Notes: generated by a model not told the origin, from the sequence alone. 64,000 nt of DNA from Paralithodes platypus (GCA_032716605.1 CM064492.1:47477876-47541875); one strand, 5' to 3'; shown: positions 31,554 to 42,700, numbered from the stretch's first letter. Made by a program: numbers and translations.

Positions 31554-31803
31554 CTTTATTTTATCCCCCCCTCAGTTACTAACCCATCTGTCCCCTACTA
31601 ACTTCCTAATCCTGCCACGGACATTAGTTCCAGGGCAGTAATTCCCTTTCCAATGTTCCCTTACCCACTCTAAACCACTGTTTGGACACTTGATCCTCAG
31701 TGTTTTGGAGGACAAGCAACCTAGAAGGGTCACTGGATCTGTTGTTGCTTGATTTCCTTTGTAATGAATAGATCGGCAACTCGTTCCCAAAAATGTGAAC
31801 TAC
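31554..31803. other. Probable LINE 3' untranslated region and spacer
   Basis: Follows the LINE stop. No poly(A) or clear tail is visible, and the short minus-strand frames are unremarkable. Confidence 0.35.
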
Positions 31804-31807
31804 TATA

Positions 31808-32014
31808 GGTAGCGCCAACGAACTTGACAATAATTTTGACCCCATACCTTCTTATAACTCGATATGAATGAATACAATCTGGCTGACATTTTTATCATTT
31901 GGGAAGAGTTCACCCGTAAATATGTGTGGATATTTACAGCCAGTTTGCTCTAGGCCCTTTTGAGTTACAGAGAGGTCAGGGATCAAGATTATTGTCAAGT
32001 TCGTTGGCGCTACC
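31808..32014. mobile_element. Foldback MITE with E-type interior, TATA flanks
   Basis: GGTAGCGCCAACGAACTTGA is mirrored by TCAAGTTCGTTGGCGCTACC, with TATA on both sides (31804-31807 and 32015-32018). The interior has the E-family GTTTGCTCTAGGCCCTTTTG segment. Confidence 0.75.
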
Positions 32015-32018
32015 TATA

Positions 32019-32066
32019 ACTATATATATATACTGTATATACCTGTATATATATATATATATATAT
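32019..32066. repeat. (TA)n microsatellite, left flank of the LTR element
   Basis: TATATA with ACTGTATATACCTGTATA interruptions. The LTR element inserted at its right edge, and TA repeats resume at 40120. Confidence 0.9.
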
Positions 32067-33847
32067 TGTAACGTTAACCACTCCGTTAGAACCGCATGGC
32101 TTGTCCTACAGTGACTCGCTAGGATCGCCAGGGCAGTGGATGTGGCTACAGTTGGTGTATTGTTGTGTGCTTTATTTCATATGAAAGCTCGTGTCATGGG
32201 CAGTCCAGAAAGGCTCTTTGTTTTCACCCATGTCAAGGCTTTATATATTTAATTGCAAAGTATATGTTTTATCATTAAGTAGTAATGATAGGATTTGAGA
32301 GAGAGAGAGAGGGTAGAACAGAGTGGGGAGGCGCGCAGTGTTTTGCTATACTCGATGACGTCATAGCTGGCTGGCCTCGTGGGGATTCGTTGAAGGAGTT
32401 TTTTACCATGCTTGGTGACGTCATGTTTGGCTAGCTTTAGCATTGGCTAGAGGACTTGTTACCGCTTTTCTACGCGGTTCGAGCTATTGCTAGTATATAT
32501 ACTTCCTCGCCACTCTCTCCTCAGATTTGGTTTCTAGAACGCATCCCTCTTATCCCTTTGATATCTGTCCACCTCTCCGCACCTGAGAACCTTTTCCTCT
32601 GCCTATCTCTCTCATTTTCCATATCTTTCACCACCTTTCATTAATATTATACCCCCTCTGGTTAACTCTGCATAATCTGCTTCATGCTGGCCAGTTGTAT
32701 TGTGCGTTAAGGTCTTATATAACCCATGTATGTTAGTTGTTAAGATAAGTTGATCACGAAGCATTGGTTGGCATTCATATTGTTCAGTACTACTTCCTGT
32801 AATTATTAGTGTTCTGCTGGATTAGATAATGCTAGACTAGGAGTCTGTTACTATAAGGTATTGTTTCCGATGGGTGCTGGCTTTACTTAAAAGCTGCACG
32901 ACATACCTGAGAACTGGAGTTGATTGGGTAAATTCTAGTCTGTGTGCCATTGAGAGTAGAGCATGCACGAATGAGGGCTTTTTGCCTATACCATTCTGCA
33001 CTGTTCTAAGCTCGTTGTTTGTCTTTGAGGTACGCCAGGAGAACGCTTAATACTTCGGTATTAAGGTTTCTCAAGAGAGCTACCCTTCATTATAACGTAA
33101 TATTTGACGCACAGACTTGAGATTTGCACTAGGCTATGCAGCATGCCATGCGCACCAGTATCTCGTATCATTGACTCTAGCTAGACTTTATCAGTCACAG
33201 TAGACATTAAGTATATTAAACCAATTACTCTTTTATGCATACCCGTTTATGATTACACAAGCATTTCGCAGCCTAGTTTGATGTATTGAGACACAAACGA
33301 CTTAGGCTCTTTTTGTTGATAGGAATACTGCATTGTCGTGGCGATTATTATTATTGTTGTGGCGTTTAGGATATTCTTGGCTCCGACTGCATTATATCTC
33401 CTGCCTTTTTGTGTGCATAGCCTGCACGAGCATTGTTCCGCTGCCGGCCTTTTTGGGTTCCATTTCCGATTCGAGCATCTTGATAGCATCTAACATTTAA
33501 AGAAGATTCCTTGTTGGTGTTGAAGGACTTTAGTGCACTTTCTTTCATGCAGGATTGCCTGACATTTATTGATTAAAGTAACGTAAGCTGTAACTTCTCT
33601 TACCACCTTACTTTGCATACCATAACCAAGCACCTTCGGTTATAGGTAGTAATAGGCTGTTTTCACATAACATTAAGCCTAGAGTAGGCGCACATTTATT
33701 GCATATAGAACTCTGGAGAGTATTTGTGTTCTTTGTTCACTGGGAATATACATCGGAGGTTGGATCTAGCGCTTTCCGTTGTAGCATTTATGCCATTACT
33801 AGTCCAATGAATAAGAACCCTGATATATTTAAACCTCAGTCGTAACA
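32067..33847 (+). repeat. 5' long terminal repeat
   Basis: TGTAACGTTAACC start and CAGTCGTAACA end. Against the 3' LTR it lacks a block of about 22 bp (at 39953-39974) and has shorter GA and other small indels. An 18-bp motif at 32115-32132 resembles the A-family core. Confidence 0.9.
32493..32501 (+). promoter_or_regulatory. Candidate TATA box in the LTR
   Basis: GTATATATAC, followed about 20-30 bp on by pyrimidine-rich TTCCTCGCCACTCTCTCC. The 3' LTR has the same block with a small insertion. Not conserved in the solo LTR. Confidence 0.4.
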
Positions 33848-33849
33848 AA

Positions 33850-33865
33850 TGGCGACCTTCCCTAG
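33850..33865 (+). promoter_or_regulatory. Primer-binding site
   Basis: TGGCGACCTTCCC begins 2 bp after the left LTR. TGG pairs with a tRNA CCA end, and TGGCGACC starts like the complement of an animal tRNA-Arg 3' end. The tRNA identity is inference. Confidence 0.6.
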
Positions 33866-34064
33866 GATTTGGTGAACCTACATTTATTAGCAGGGAACAT
33901 TTGTTGTTTTGGGGAATATTTTGCGGGGATCAGCAGGAATAATTATTTTTTGCAATATAGTATAGCCCTTGAGTATTTCTGAGAATTTTTGTGTGTATAT
34001 TGAGGTATAAGAGTTTGGGGTGCTTCTTTTCTGAATATTGAGGTGGGAAATTTTTGTGAGCATC

Positions 34065-36860
34065 ATGTCTTATACCGGATCAGAGGAGAATGGAGACACA
34101 GTACGTAATGTCGAAACTGAGGAACAGCAGTATGATGAAAGGGTTAATCAGGTGAACTGTGAGGAGGATGCTAGGATATTTTTGCAATGGCCTGTTACTG
34201 CCGAGCGGTTGGAGGGTGTGAATCGGTACGGTCTTCAATGCCTGGCCACAGCTATCGGTCATGTGGGTACTAGCAGCATGACCAGGGATAACTTGATAAC
34301 GTGTGTACTGGGCAGGGTGACTGGTGAGCGAGATGGGTTGAGTGCTCAGAGCCCTTCGGCCATGCTTCCCCTACACTCGACTCCCAGCCACCCCAGTAGT
34401 TTGCCGACCCCGAGTACGCGTCCACAGTTGGGTGGTGACTGGCAGGGTGGGTTGCCCCTGGGGGGACCACCGGTAATTTCAAACATTGTAGCACCTTCAC
34501 CTCCTCAAGGGTTAACTCCAGAATTATTGCTTCAGCTCGAATTAGCTAAGATCGAAGAGAGAAAGGCTATCAGGGCATCTGAGCTTCAGCAGCAAATAGA
34601 ATTAGCCAAGATAGAAGAGAGAAAAACTATTAGTCACCAGCACATAGAGCTAGCAAAAATCCAAGCTGATTTAGAGTCGACTAGGTACTGTGCCGACATG
34701 GACGTAGAGAAGTCGCGAGTAGAGACAACGGGACAGCGACTTGGGGCTGGTAACCGTGGTCATGATCAATCTCTCTCGCACTTATTGAAACTGGTTCCGG
34801 TGTTTGATGAGAGTGGTGTAACAGAATTTTTCGCACGCTTTGAGAAGAAGTGCCAGGAACACCAGTGGCCAGAGAATAAATGGGCAGCACTTGTATCCTA
34901 TAGATTAATAGGCAAGGATCTTAAAGCCTACGATGCGTTACCTTTGGAGTCATGTATTGTGTATGAGGATCTCAAGGAGGCTGTCCTGAGGGCTTACGAA
35001 CTGCAACCAGAAACGTACCGTTTGAAGTTCCGGGGTGTAACCAAGGGAAGAGATAGCACCTTTTTGGAACACGCCCGGGACTTGTCCGATGCTATGGGGA
35101 ACTGGCTCCGATCTGAGAAGGTAACAACGTTTGATGGAGTTAAGCAGTTGATGATGTTGGAGCAGTTCTTTAAGAGCACGGGTGGTGATCTAACTTTGAA
35201 CTTAAAGGAGAAAAACCCAAGAACTCTAGTCGAAGCAGCAGAAATGGCTGATCGACGGCTGATTCGGGGTTGCGGGTCCTCACAGAAGTACGATGCAAGT
35301 GCTAGGGACCGTTATCCTCCCCCTCCCCGTAGCAATGCCACATTTATACAAAAGAGCAATGAAACTAAAACTGAATCCAAACCTAACACCATGCCGTATG
35401 AGAAAAGTCAGGGGCTTTTTACATCACAGTATAAGCCGAAACCGAAATTTATGTGTTTTAAGTGCCACCAGGAGGGTCATAAGGCAAATGAGTGCCCTAG
35501 TCGACCTCCTCCGGCAGCCGTGTCTTTTGCTCACGGCATTGGAGTGTTCAAGAGGACATCGGAGTTTGTTAGAGGCAATTCTTCCGAGGTAAATACACTG
35601 CCAGTGCAGAAAGATCCGGAAGGCTTATTCCCTGTCCGTGATGCCTTTAGTGACCACAGGGGACTCGGTTGTGTGGAGTGGGGGGGTAGAAGACATGAGG
35701 TGAGAATTTTACGTGACACTGGGGCATCGCAAACATTGTTGAGGAATTTCACTGGTAAACCTGTAAATACGGCGCGGGTGGTTGTGGTTCAGGGGGTTAA
35801 TGCAACAAGGTCATACCCGCTTGTAAGAATGAAGATGGAAGTTGATGGTGTGACTCGTGACCTGGATGTAGGAATTGTGGAGAAGTTACCTGTTGGGGGC
35901 GTCGACCTCCTTCTCGGCAACGACTTTGCGGGGCCTACTTCTGAGGCTCCACCCTTAGTCGTTGCCGAGAAGCTGGCCGACATGAGTAGGGAGGAGCAGG
36001 AGTGGGTTGAGAAGTGTCCGGTGCAACCTATGGCGTGTGTTGTCACCAGATCTCTTGCATCCAGGGAGTCACATTCTGGTCAACACTCTTTAGACAAGCG
36101 GAGGAAAGGTACCGAGAAGGGGTTGGAAGTTGATGCGGTTGAGAGTTTAGTATCAGCGGACATTCTCGGGGACTCATTATTAGGACCGATTTTCGAGTCT
36201 GGAGAAGACCCATTAACTGTTAGTAAGAAGGCAGAGGATGGGCTTAAAAAGACGAAGAGACAGCAACGATACACAGAGAGAGAGCAACGGGAGGCTAAAT
36301 TCAGTGTAGGAGGGGGGCATGAGTTGTTTCGCAAACACTTAGATAAGCTTGCTCCTTCGGACATTCGTAAATTGCACTTAGAAGACCCGGAGGTTCTTGA
36401 ATGTGGTACCGGTGCTGTCGAGTTGAAGGAGGACAGTGATGCACAGTCGGGAGATTTTTCCAAGTATCCCCTGACCATCATGGAGGTAGCAACAAGGTAC
36501 CCTGACGCGTACCCTATGAGAAATGGGTCAGCGAAGACGGTGGTCCGAAACTTGCTAGTGTATTTTTCCCGGTATGGTTACCCGCAGGTAATTCAGTCAG
36601 ACCAAGGATCCAACTTCACTTCTAGCCTCTTTGTTCAAGCAGTACCGCAGCATGGGATTGTTACGGTTGTGTCATCTGCGTATCATCCAGAGAGCCAGGG
36701 TGTGTTAGAGCGATGGCACTCAGCCTTGGAATCTGTGCTTCGTTATTGTTGCTTTGAGAGTGGATGGGGTTGGGATCTTGGCCTGCCATATGTTTTGTTT
36801 GCTGCACGGGGGGTACCTGGGGAAAGTTTGGGATTCAGCCCTAATGAGCTCGTCTTTTGA
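34065..36860 (+). CDS. Gag-protease-integrase part of the LTR element polyprotein
   Basis: Starts at ATG 34065 (the frame opens earlier, at a TTG, but eukaryotic initiation there is unlikely). Residues about 155-205 hold ELAKIEERK repeats, a likely coiled coil. Residues about 300-395 are a helical capsid region with LMMLEQFF at 362-369, SCAN-like. A CCHC zinc knuckle has C464, C467, H472 and C477. The retropepsin has DTGA at 551-554 and LLLGNDF about 65 residues later. After a spacer, integrase core resumes at IMEVATRYPDAYP, with D846 and E882 separated by exactly 35 residues. The HHCC zinc domain and the segment that should carry the first catalytic Asp are missing, so strand transfer is not expected. 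Ends in TGA at 36858-36860, inside the integrase core. Confidence 0.85.
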   Translation: MSYTGSEENGDTVRNVETEEQQYDERVNQVNCEEDARIFLQWPVTAERLEGVNRYGLQCLATAIGHVGTSSMTRDNLITCVLGRVTGERDGLSAQSPSAMLPLHSTPSHPSSLPTPSTRPQLGGDWQGGLPLGGPPVISNIVAPSPPQGLTPELLLQLELAKIEERKAIRASELQQQIELAKIEERKTISHQHIELAKIQADLESTRYCADMDVEKSRVETTGQRLGAGNRGHDQSLSHLLKLVPVFDESGVTEFFARFEKKCQEHQWPENKWAALVSYRLIGKDLKAYDALPLESCIVYEDLKEAVLRAYELQPETYRLKFRGVTKGRDSTFLEHARDLSDAMGNWLRSEKVTTFDGVKQLMMLEQFFKSTGGDLTLNLKEKNPRTLVEAAEMADRRLIRGCGSSQKYDASARDRYPPPPRSNATFIQKSNETKTESKPNTMPYEKSQGLFTSQYKPKPKFMCFKCHQEGHKANECPSRPPPAAVSFAHGIGVFKRTSEFVRGNSSEVNTLPVQKDPEGLFPVRDAFSDHRGLGCVEWGGRRHEVRILRDTGASQTLLRNFTGKPVNTARVVVVQGVNATRSYPLVRMKMEVDGVTRDLDVGIVEKLPVGGVDLLLGNDFAGPTSEAPPLVVAEKLADMSREEQEWVEKCPVQPMACVVTRSLASRESHSGQHSLDKRRKGTEKGLEVDAVESLVSADILGDSLLGPIFESGEDPLTVSKKAEDGLKKTKRQQRYTEREQREAKFSVGGGHELFRKHLDKLAPSDIRKLHLEDPEVLECGTGAVELKEDSDAQSGDFSKYPLTIMEVATRYPDAYPMRNGSAKTVVRNLLVYFSRYGYPQVIQSDQGSNFTSSLFVQAVPQHGIVTVVSSAYHPESQGVLERWHSALESVLRYCCFESGWGWDLGLPYVLFAARGVPGESLGFSPNELVF

Positions 36861-37823
36861 CACCGTGTCAGAGGGCCTCTCCATATGGTTAAAGAAATAT
36901 GGGAGGGTGCAGAAAAACCTTGTTCTATGCTCAAGTATGTCCTCGACAGTCGAGAACGGATGTTGCGCAGTCTGGAGTTGGCTGGCCGTAATTCGACTAG
37001 CTCTCAGGCCCTCATGAAGGACAGGTACGACCTCCAGGTTAAACTCAGGGAGTTCCACATGGGTCAGGAGGTGTTGATTCTACTGCCCCTTGTAGGTCAT
37101 CCCTTATCCGCGAAGTACACTGGTCCTTATAGGGTGGGTGAGAGGCTATCGGACCTGGATTGCTTGGTGGCCGCTCCAGACAGACGTATGCGCAATCAGT
37201 TATGTCACGTTAATCTCATGAAGGAGTATGTGAGGCACCCCCCTGACCGTCTCACTGTGCCTGTGATGACGTTTAGCAGTCAAGGTGGAGAAGGAGAACG
37301 GGACAGTCAAGCTCAGGTGGAGGATAACTGGAAGGATAAGAAAGTCAAATTGGCGCCTGAGTGTGAGAAGGCGTTTAGAGTAGTAAAACACCTGTTGTGC
37401 ACTCACCCGATCCTCAGGGCCCCTGACTTTAGCCTACCTTTCCAACTAGCAACGGATGCTAGTGGTGTGGGGGCTGGTGCCGTCCTTGTGAAAAAGGACG
37501 ATGATGGGCTGGAGCATCCTGTTAGTTTCTGCTCGGAGAAGTTCAATTCGGCCCAGGGGAGCTGCTCTGTTGTCGAGGAGGAGCTGCTGGTGGTTGTGCT
37601 TGCGCTGGGGCATTTCAGGGTGTATGTTCCAGCCTATGGTCCGGTCGTTGTAGTTTACCCAGATCATCACCCTCTCAAGTTCTTGGACGAGTTTCACAAT
37701 CGGAATATGAGGCTGACCAGGTGGTCACTAAGGTTATTGGTATATAACCTGGACATACGCCATATTGCCGGTTGTGACAACGTGGTTGCAGATTGTCTTT
37801 CAAGGGAATATGATCCTGGGTAG
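36861..37823 (+). pseudogene. Integrase C-terminus joined to RNase H, after an in-frame stop
   Basis: Same reading frame as the upstream part, separated only by TGA 36858-36860. A GPY-type integrase C-terminal module is visible (KYTGPYRV, then CHVNLMKEY). About 35 residues on comes the RT connection region (PECEKAFRVVK) and RNase H with ATDASGVGAG, VVEEELL, YPDHHPL and NVVADCLSR. These carry its D, E, D and D residues, so RNase H looks intact. No fingers or palm and no YxDD-like motif lie between integrase and RNase H. TAG at 37821-37823 ends the frame. Downstream 37824-38275 is non-coding. Confidence 0.85.
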
Positions 37824-38275
37824 ATTGACACACGGGTAGCCTCCTGCTTTAGTTTGAATAGTATTTTGCGCTTGGTGCTTGTTGGCTCGCGGTTGTAGCC
37901 CAGCGTATTGGGTCGTAAAGCAGGAGTTGAGCGTTTGGTATAGAAGAAAAAACTAGGCTTGCTCCTATAGTGCAGCCGAAATAAACAAATTAAAAACATA
38001 AAATCAAATAAATAACTCTTTCTTTGATAGTTGAATTTTTTCAGTATGTTATAGCAGTAATTCTGAGTTGCACTCCTCTCAGAATGCTGGGCTAGAGAAG
38101 CTCGCTCTTGAGGAGCATAACTACATATGATTTAACCTATTGTGTTGGGGAGGGTTATAATTTTGTAAAATGTTTTGTTGAGAACTGTGCCAGATATATT
38201 ACTGCCGCTGGGTGATGGGAAGTAGAGATATAGCATGGGTTCTAACAATCAGATTTTTGTGAGCCTTGGGCCTCT

Positions 38276-38299
38276 GAGAAAAATCTTGGGGGGGGGGTG
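38276..38299 (+). promoter_or_regulatory. Polypurine tract
   Basis: GAGAAAAATCTTGGGGGGGG lies immediately before the right LTR, the expected plus-strand primer of LTR elements. The two pyrimidines in it are slightly unusual. Confidence 0.65.
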
Positions 38300-40119
38300 T
38301 GTGACGTTAACCACTCCGTTAGAACCGCATGGCTTGTCCTACAGTGACTCGCTAGGATCGCCAGGGCAGTGGATGTGGCTACAGTTGGTGTATTGTTGTG
38401 TGCTTTATTTCATATGAAAGCTCGTGTCATGGGCAGTCCAGAAAGGCTCTTTGTTTTCACCCATGTCAAGGCTTTATATATTTAATTGCAAAGTATATGT
38501 TTTATCATAAAGTAGTAATGATAGGATTTGAGAGAGAGAGAGAGAGAGAGTAGAACAGAGTGTGGGGAGGCGCGCGCAGTGTTTTTGCTATACTCGATGA
38601 CGTCATAGCTGGCTGGCCTCGTGGGGATTCGTTGAAGGAGTTTTTTACCATGCTTGGTGACGTCATGTTTGGCTAGCTTCTTTAGCATTGGCTAGAGGAC
38701 TTGTTACCGCTTTTCTACGCGGTTCGAGCTAGTGCTAGTATATATACAGCTTCCTCGCCACTCTCTCCCTCAGATTTGGTTTCTAGAACGCATCCCTCTT
38801 ATCCCTTTGATATCTGTCCACCTCTCCGCACCTGAGAACCTTTTCCTCTGCCTATCTCTCTCATTTTCCATATCTTTCACCACCTTTCATTAATATTATA
38901 CCCCCTCTGGTTAACTCTGCATAATCTGCTTCATGCTGGCCAGTTGTATTGTGCGTTAAGGTCTTATATAACCCATGTATGTTAGTTGTTAAGATAAGTT
39001 GATCACGAAGCATTGGTTGGCATTCATATTGTTCAGTACTGCTTCCTGTAATTATTAGTGTTCTGCTGGATTAGATAATGCTAGACTAGGAGTCTGTTAT
39101 TATAAGGTATTGTTTCCGATGGGTGCTGGCTTTACTTAAAAGCTGCACAACATACCTGAGAACTGGAGTTGATTGGGTAAATTCTAGTCTGTGTGCCATT
39201 GAGAGTAGAGCATGCACGAATGAGGGCTTTTTGCCTATACCATTCTGCACTGTTCTAAGCTCGTTGTTTGTCTTTGAGGTACGCCAGGAGAACGCTTAAT
39301 ACTTCGGTATTAAGATTTCTCAAGAGAGCTACCCTTCATTATAACGTAATATTTGACGCACAGACTTGAGATTTGCACTAGGCTATGCGGCATGCTATGC
39401 GCACCAGTATCTCGTATCATTGACTCTAGCTAGACTTTATCAGTTATAGTAGACATTAAGTATATTAAACCAATTACTCTTTTTATGCATACCCGTTTAT
39501 GATTACACAAGCATTTCGCAGCCTAGTTTGATGTATTGAGACACAAACGACTTAGGCTCTTTTTGTTGATAGGAATACTGCATTGTCGTGGCGATTATTA
39601 TTATTGTTGTGGCGTTTAGGATATTCTTGGCTCCGACTGCATTATATCTCCTGCCTTTTTGTGTGCATAGCCTGCACGAGCATTGTTCCGCTGCCGGCCT
39701 TTTTGGGTTCCATTTCCGATTCGAGCATCTTGATAGCATCTAACATTTAAAGAAGATTCCTTGTTGGTGTTGAAGGACTTTAGTGCACTTTCTTTCATGC
39801 AGGAGTGCCTGACATTTATTGATTAAAGTAACGTAAGCTGTAACTTCTCTTACCACCTTACTTTGCATACCATAACCAAGCACCTTCGGTTATAGGTAGT
39901 AATAGGCTGTTTTCACATAACATTAAGCCTAGAGTAGGCGCACATTTATTGAGAGTTTAATAACCTATTATTGCATATAGAACTCTGGAGAGTATTTGTG
40001 TTCTTTGTTCACTGGGAATATACATCAGAGGTTGGATCTAGCGCTTTCCGTTGTAGCATTTATGCCATTACTAGTCCAATGAATAAGAACCCTGATATAT
40101 TTAAACCTCAGTCGTAACA
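38300..40119 (+). repeat. 3' long terminal repeat
   Basis: TGTGACGTTAACC start, AGTCGTAACA end, longer GA run at about 38530. About 22 bp (GAGAGTTTAATAACCTATTA plus TT) at 39953-39974 is absent from the 5' LTR. Confidence 0.9.
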
Positions 40120-40172
40120 ATATATATATATACACTATACAGTATATATATATATATATATTTTTTTTTTAT
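40120..40172. repeat. (TA)n right flank of the LTR element
   Basis: TATATATA with ACACTATACAGT in the middle. Continuation of the microsatellite at 32019-32066. Confidence 0.9.
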
Positions 40173-40207
40173 ATATACAAATCAATTATTTCATCGCCTA
40201 TCCCTAC

Positions 40208-40209
40208 CC

Positions 40210-40244
<35 letters not shown>

Positions 40245-40749
40245 GCCTCCAGTGCATCCTCTTTGATCTATTTCCACTTTCATACTTTTCCTTAAATTAA
40301 TTTGTCTTCCTTTTCACCTCACTTCCTCTATTTCAAACTTTCTCACATCTGCCTTGCCCTTGTCTCTCTCTCTTTCTCTCTCTCTTCTATTTTGCTGTCC
40401 TTTTCTTCTACTATATATTGTCCATGACTTTAGTAGTATTAAGGCTGGACCACGTAGCAGGGACTGCAAGGTCTGTGTGGTCTGAGTATCTGTGTATCTC
40501 GGTGTTACTCTGTAACTCGCTCTCTCTATATCCCTCTCGCTCCCTCCTCCTATCTCTCTCTTTGCCTCTTTCTCTCTTGCTCTGTGTGATCTATCTCCCC
40601 CTCTCTCTATCTCTATCTCCCCATGTGATCTAAATACTTGCACCAACTCTCTCTCTCTCTTTCATCTTACTAGCGATTCCATTTAATTTAGAATTCATCT
40701 TTTAGCCAGAATTTTCTTGTAACTAATTATCAATATTACTATGATAATC

Positions 40750-40782
<33 letters not shown>

Positions 40783-41020
40783 ATTATTATAATTATTATT
40801 GTTAATAATAAAACTAATTATAATAATAATAATCAAAACGAAAAAAATTATAAAATAATAATAATATACTTCTCATTTCCGTTACCATAAACCTCTATGT
40901 GTACATCACACTTTATTATTATTCTCTCTTATCAGAACAAATGTTGGTCTTCATATTCCTGGAACAAATGTTATGTTCAAGCGCCCCACTCCCTTTTACG
41001 CTCTTTCTCTTTGTCTCTCT

Positions 41021-41062
<42 letters not shown>

Positions 41063-41137
41063 ACCTTTCTCCCTCTCTATTTTTAAACCTATCTCCCTTT
41101 TCGTTATTCCACACCATTCAAACCCACACACTCCTCC

Positions 41138-41174
<37 letters not shown>

Positions 41175-42330
41175 TTTCTCACCCTCTCTTTTTCCCAATC
41201 GTTCACTATTATTACACTGTTTTAATGTTTGTATCCTTCCGTCCTTCCTTTTTGTTCGGAATAGCCTCTCTCTCTCTCATTATCTTGCTGCTCTTTGTGT
41301 AATTTCTCCGCTCCCCCCCCATCTCTCTCTCATTTTCTTCTTCCATTATATTTATCCCACTCACACAGAAACAGGCAGTAACACACACGTTCAGTCAGTC
41401 ACACATAGGAGCAGTCACACACACAGTTAAACACCCAGAATATCTCTCTCACACAGTCACGCATATACTGCACACACACACACACGTACATTCACACATA
41501 TACTGCAAATACACATGCACACACAAACACAGCACCCCCCACCCCCTCTCTCTTACATCCACATACATTTACTCTTCGTCCGCTCACTATTTATTTCACT
41601 ACTACACACTCTGTTTATATCGTTCACTCTTTTATTCTCTCTTTATTTCATTCAATATTCGCAAGTCTCACACACACACACACGCACTTACACTCATCAT
41701 TCTCTCGCACTCTTTTCTTCATTATCCTACGCTCTCTTTTTTTCTCTCTCTCTCACTCCTTCAGCTTATCTCAAATTACACACACACACTTTCTCTCTCT
41801 CTCTCACTTAAATATACAAACGATTTATCCTTTTCTTATTCCATTCTATAACTCTTATGCATTCTTTTCTCCACTACCATACACTCTCACATCGCTCTTT
41901 TTATCCACTATCACACACACACACATCCACATTCTTATACACTCACACTCTCTCTTAACCATCCAATCTCCCTCCTTTAAACTTTCTTCAATCCATTCCT
42001 CGCTCATATTCTGTACTCAACTAGCTCTCCCTCTCTCTCTCTCTCGTTATGTCTTTACTCCATTCCTCCTTCACACTTTTTATGATAACTTTTCTCTCTG
42101 CCTCCTTTACTTGATTTGCATATTTTTCTTTGTAACTCACTCTTGTTTTCCATTTGCAGCATTCATACAAACCACACAAAAACACACACACACACACTCA
42201 CGCTCTCTCTTCTATATTCATCCGACACTCTTTTATATTTATTCCACAATTACACACACTCTCTCTCACTCCCTGACTCACTTTCACTCTTTATATCCAT
42301 ATCCTGTGTATAAGCATCATACTGTTCGGG
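40208..42330. repeat. Pyrimidine-rich low-complexity DNA with SSRs
   Basis: CT runs (40222-40244, 41032-41056, 41136-41157), a GAT run (40752-40780), ATT-rich DNA at 40781-40870, and many CACACA/CTCTCT stretches. The frames are Leu/Ser-rich by-products. No gene found. Confidence 0.75.
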
Positions 42331-42534
42331 GTTTTCAATGTTATATAAATGTACGATGTGAGGAATATAACTTTATGTATACTACGATATAAAGTGATTT
42401 ACTAAAAAACCCTCCTTACACCTTTACTCCACAGCCACACACACTCTCCCACTCACTTCACTCGCCTCCTCTCTCTCTCTCTTTCCCCCACCCCCTCCTC
42501 TCCCGGTGGTTGGCGTGTGACTGAGAGGGTAGCC

Positions 42535-42700
42535 ATGGTTCCCCGACAACCCCCCTCCCCCCCCTCCCGCCAAGTTTACCTTCCCGCCAAATAACAACCA
42601 ACCAATCTCGTCCCTTCCCGCCACCACCAAAAACCCGCGAAAATAGAAAGCGCGCGAAAGTGGAACCCGCGCGACCTCGGAACATTTCCCGTATTAGCGG
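42535..42700. promoter_or_regulatory. CpG-rich patch with E2F- and CCAAT-like motifs
   Basis: TTCCCGCC occurs at about 42582 and 42616, CTCCCGCC at about 42564, CCAAT at about 42601, and GCGCGCGAAAG at about 42649, in otherwise AT-rich DNA. It could be a promoter, but no adjacent exon is recognisable. Confidence 0.3.

Larger units (their letters stand above)
32067..40119 (+). mobile_element. Complete-ended Ty3/Gypsy-type LTR retrotransposon, Gmr1-like domain order
   Basis: Two LTRs (1781 and 1820 bp) differ by roughly fifteen substitutions and a few indels by eye, so insertion is fairly recent. They flank a 4.45-kb interior. The interior has a primer-binding site 2 bp after the left LTR, one gag-pol frame interrupted by one TGA, and a poly-G-rich purine tract before the right LTR. 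Domain order is capsid, zinc knuckle, protease, integrase, RNase H. The RT core is absent. Flanks are ATAT on both sides, but within a microsatellite, so duplication length is ambiguous. Confidence 0.9.

Noticed and set aside
34038..34064. Upstream start of the gag frame at 34038
   Set aside because: The codon there is TTG. The first ATG in frame is 34065, the more plausible eukaryotic start.
36483..36485. Glu in IMEVATRYP as a mutated first catalytic Asp of integrase
   Set aside because: Spacing to D846 (39 residues) shows this is the non-catalytic position before TRYP. The true first Asp lies in the missing upstream segment.
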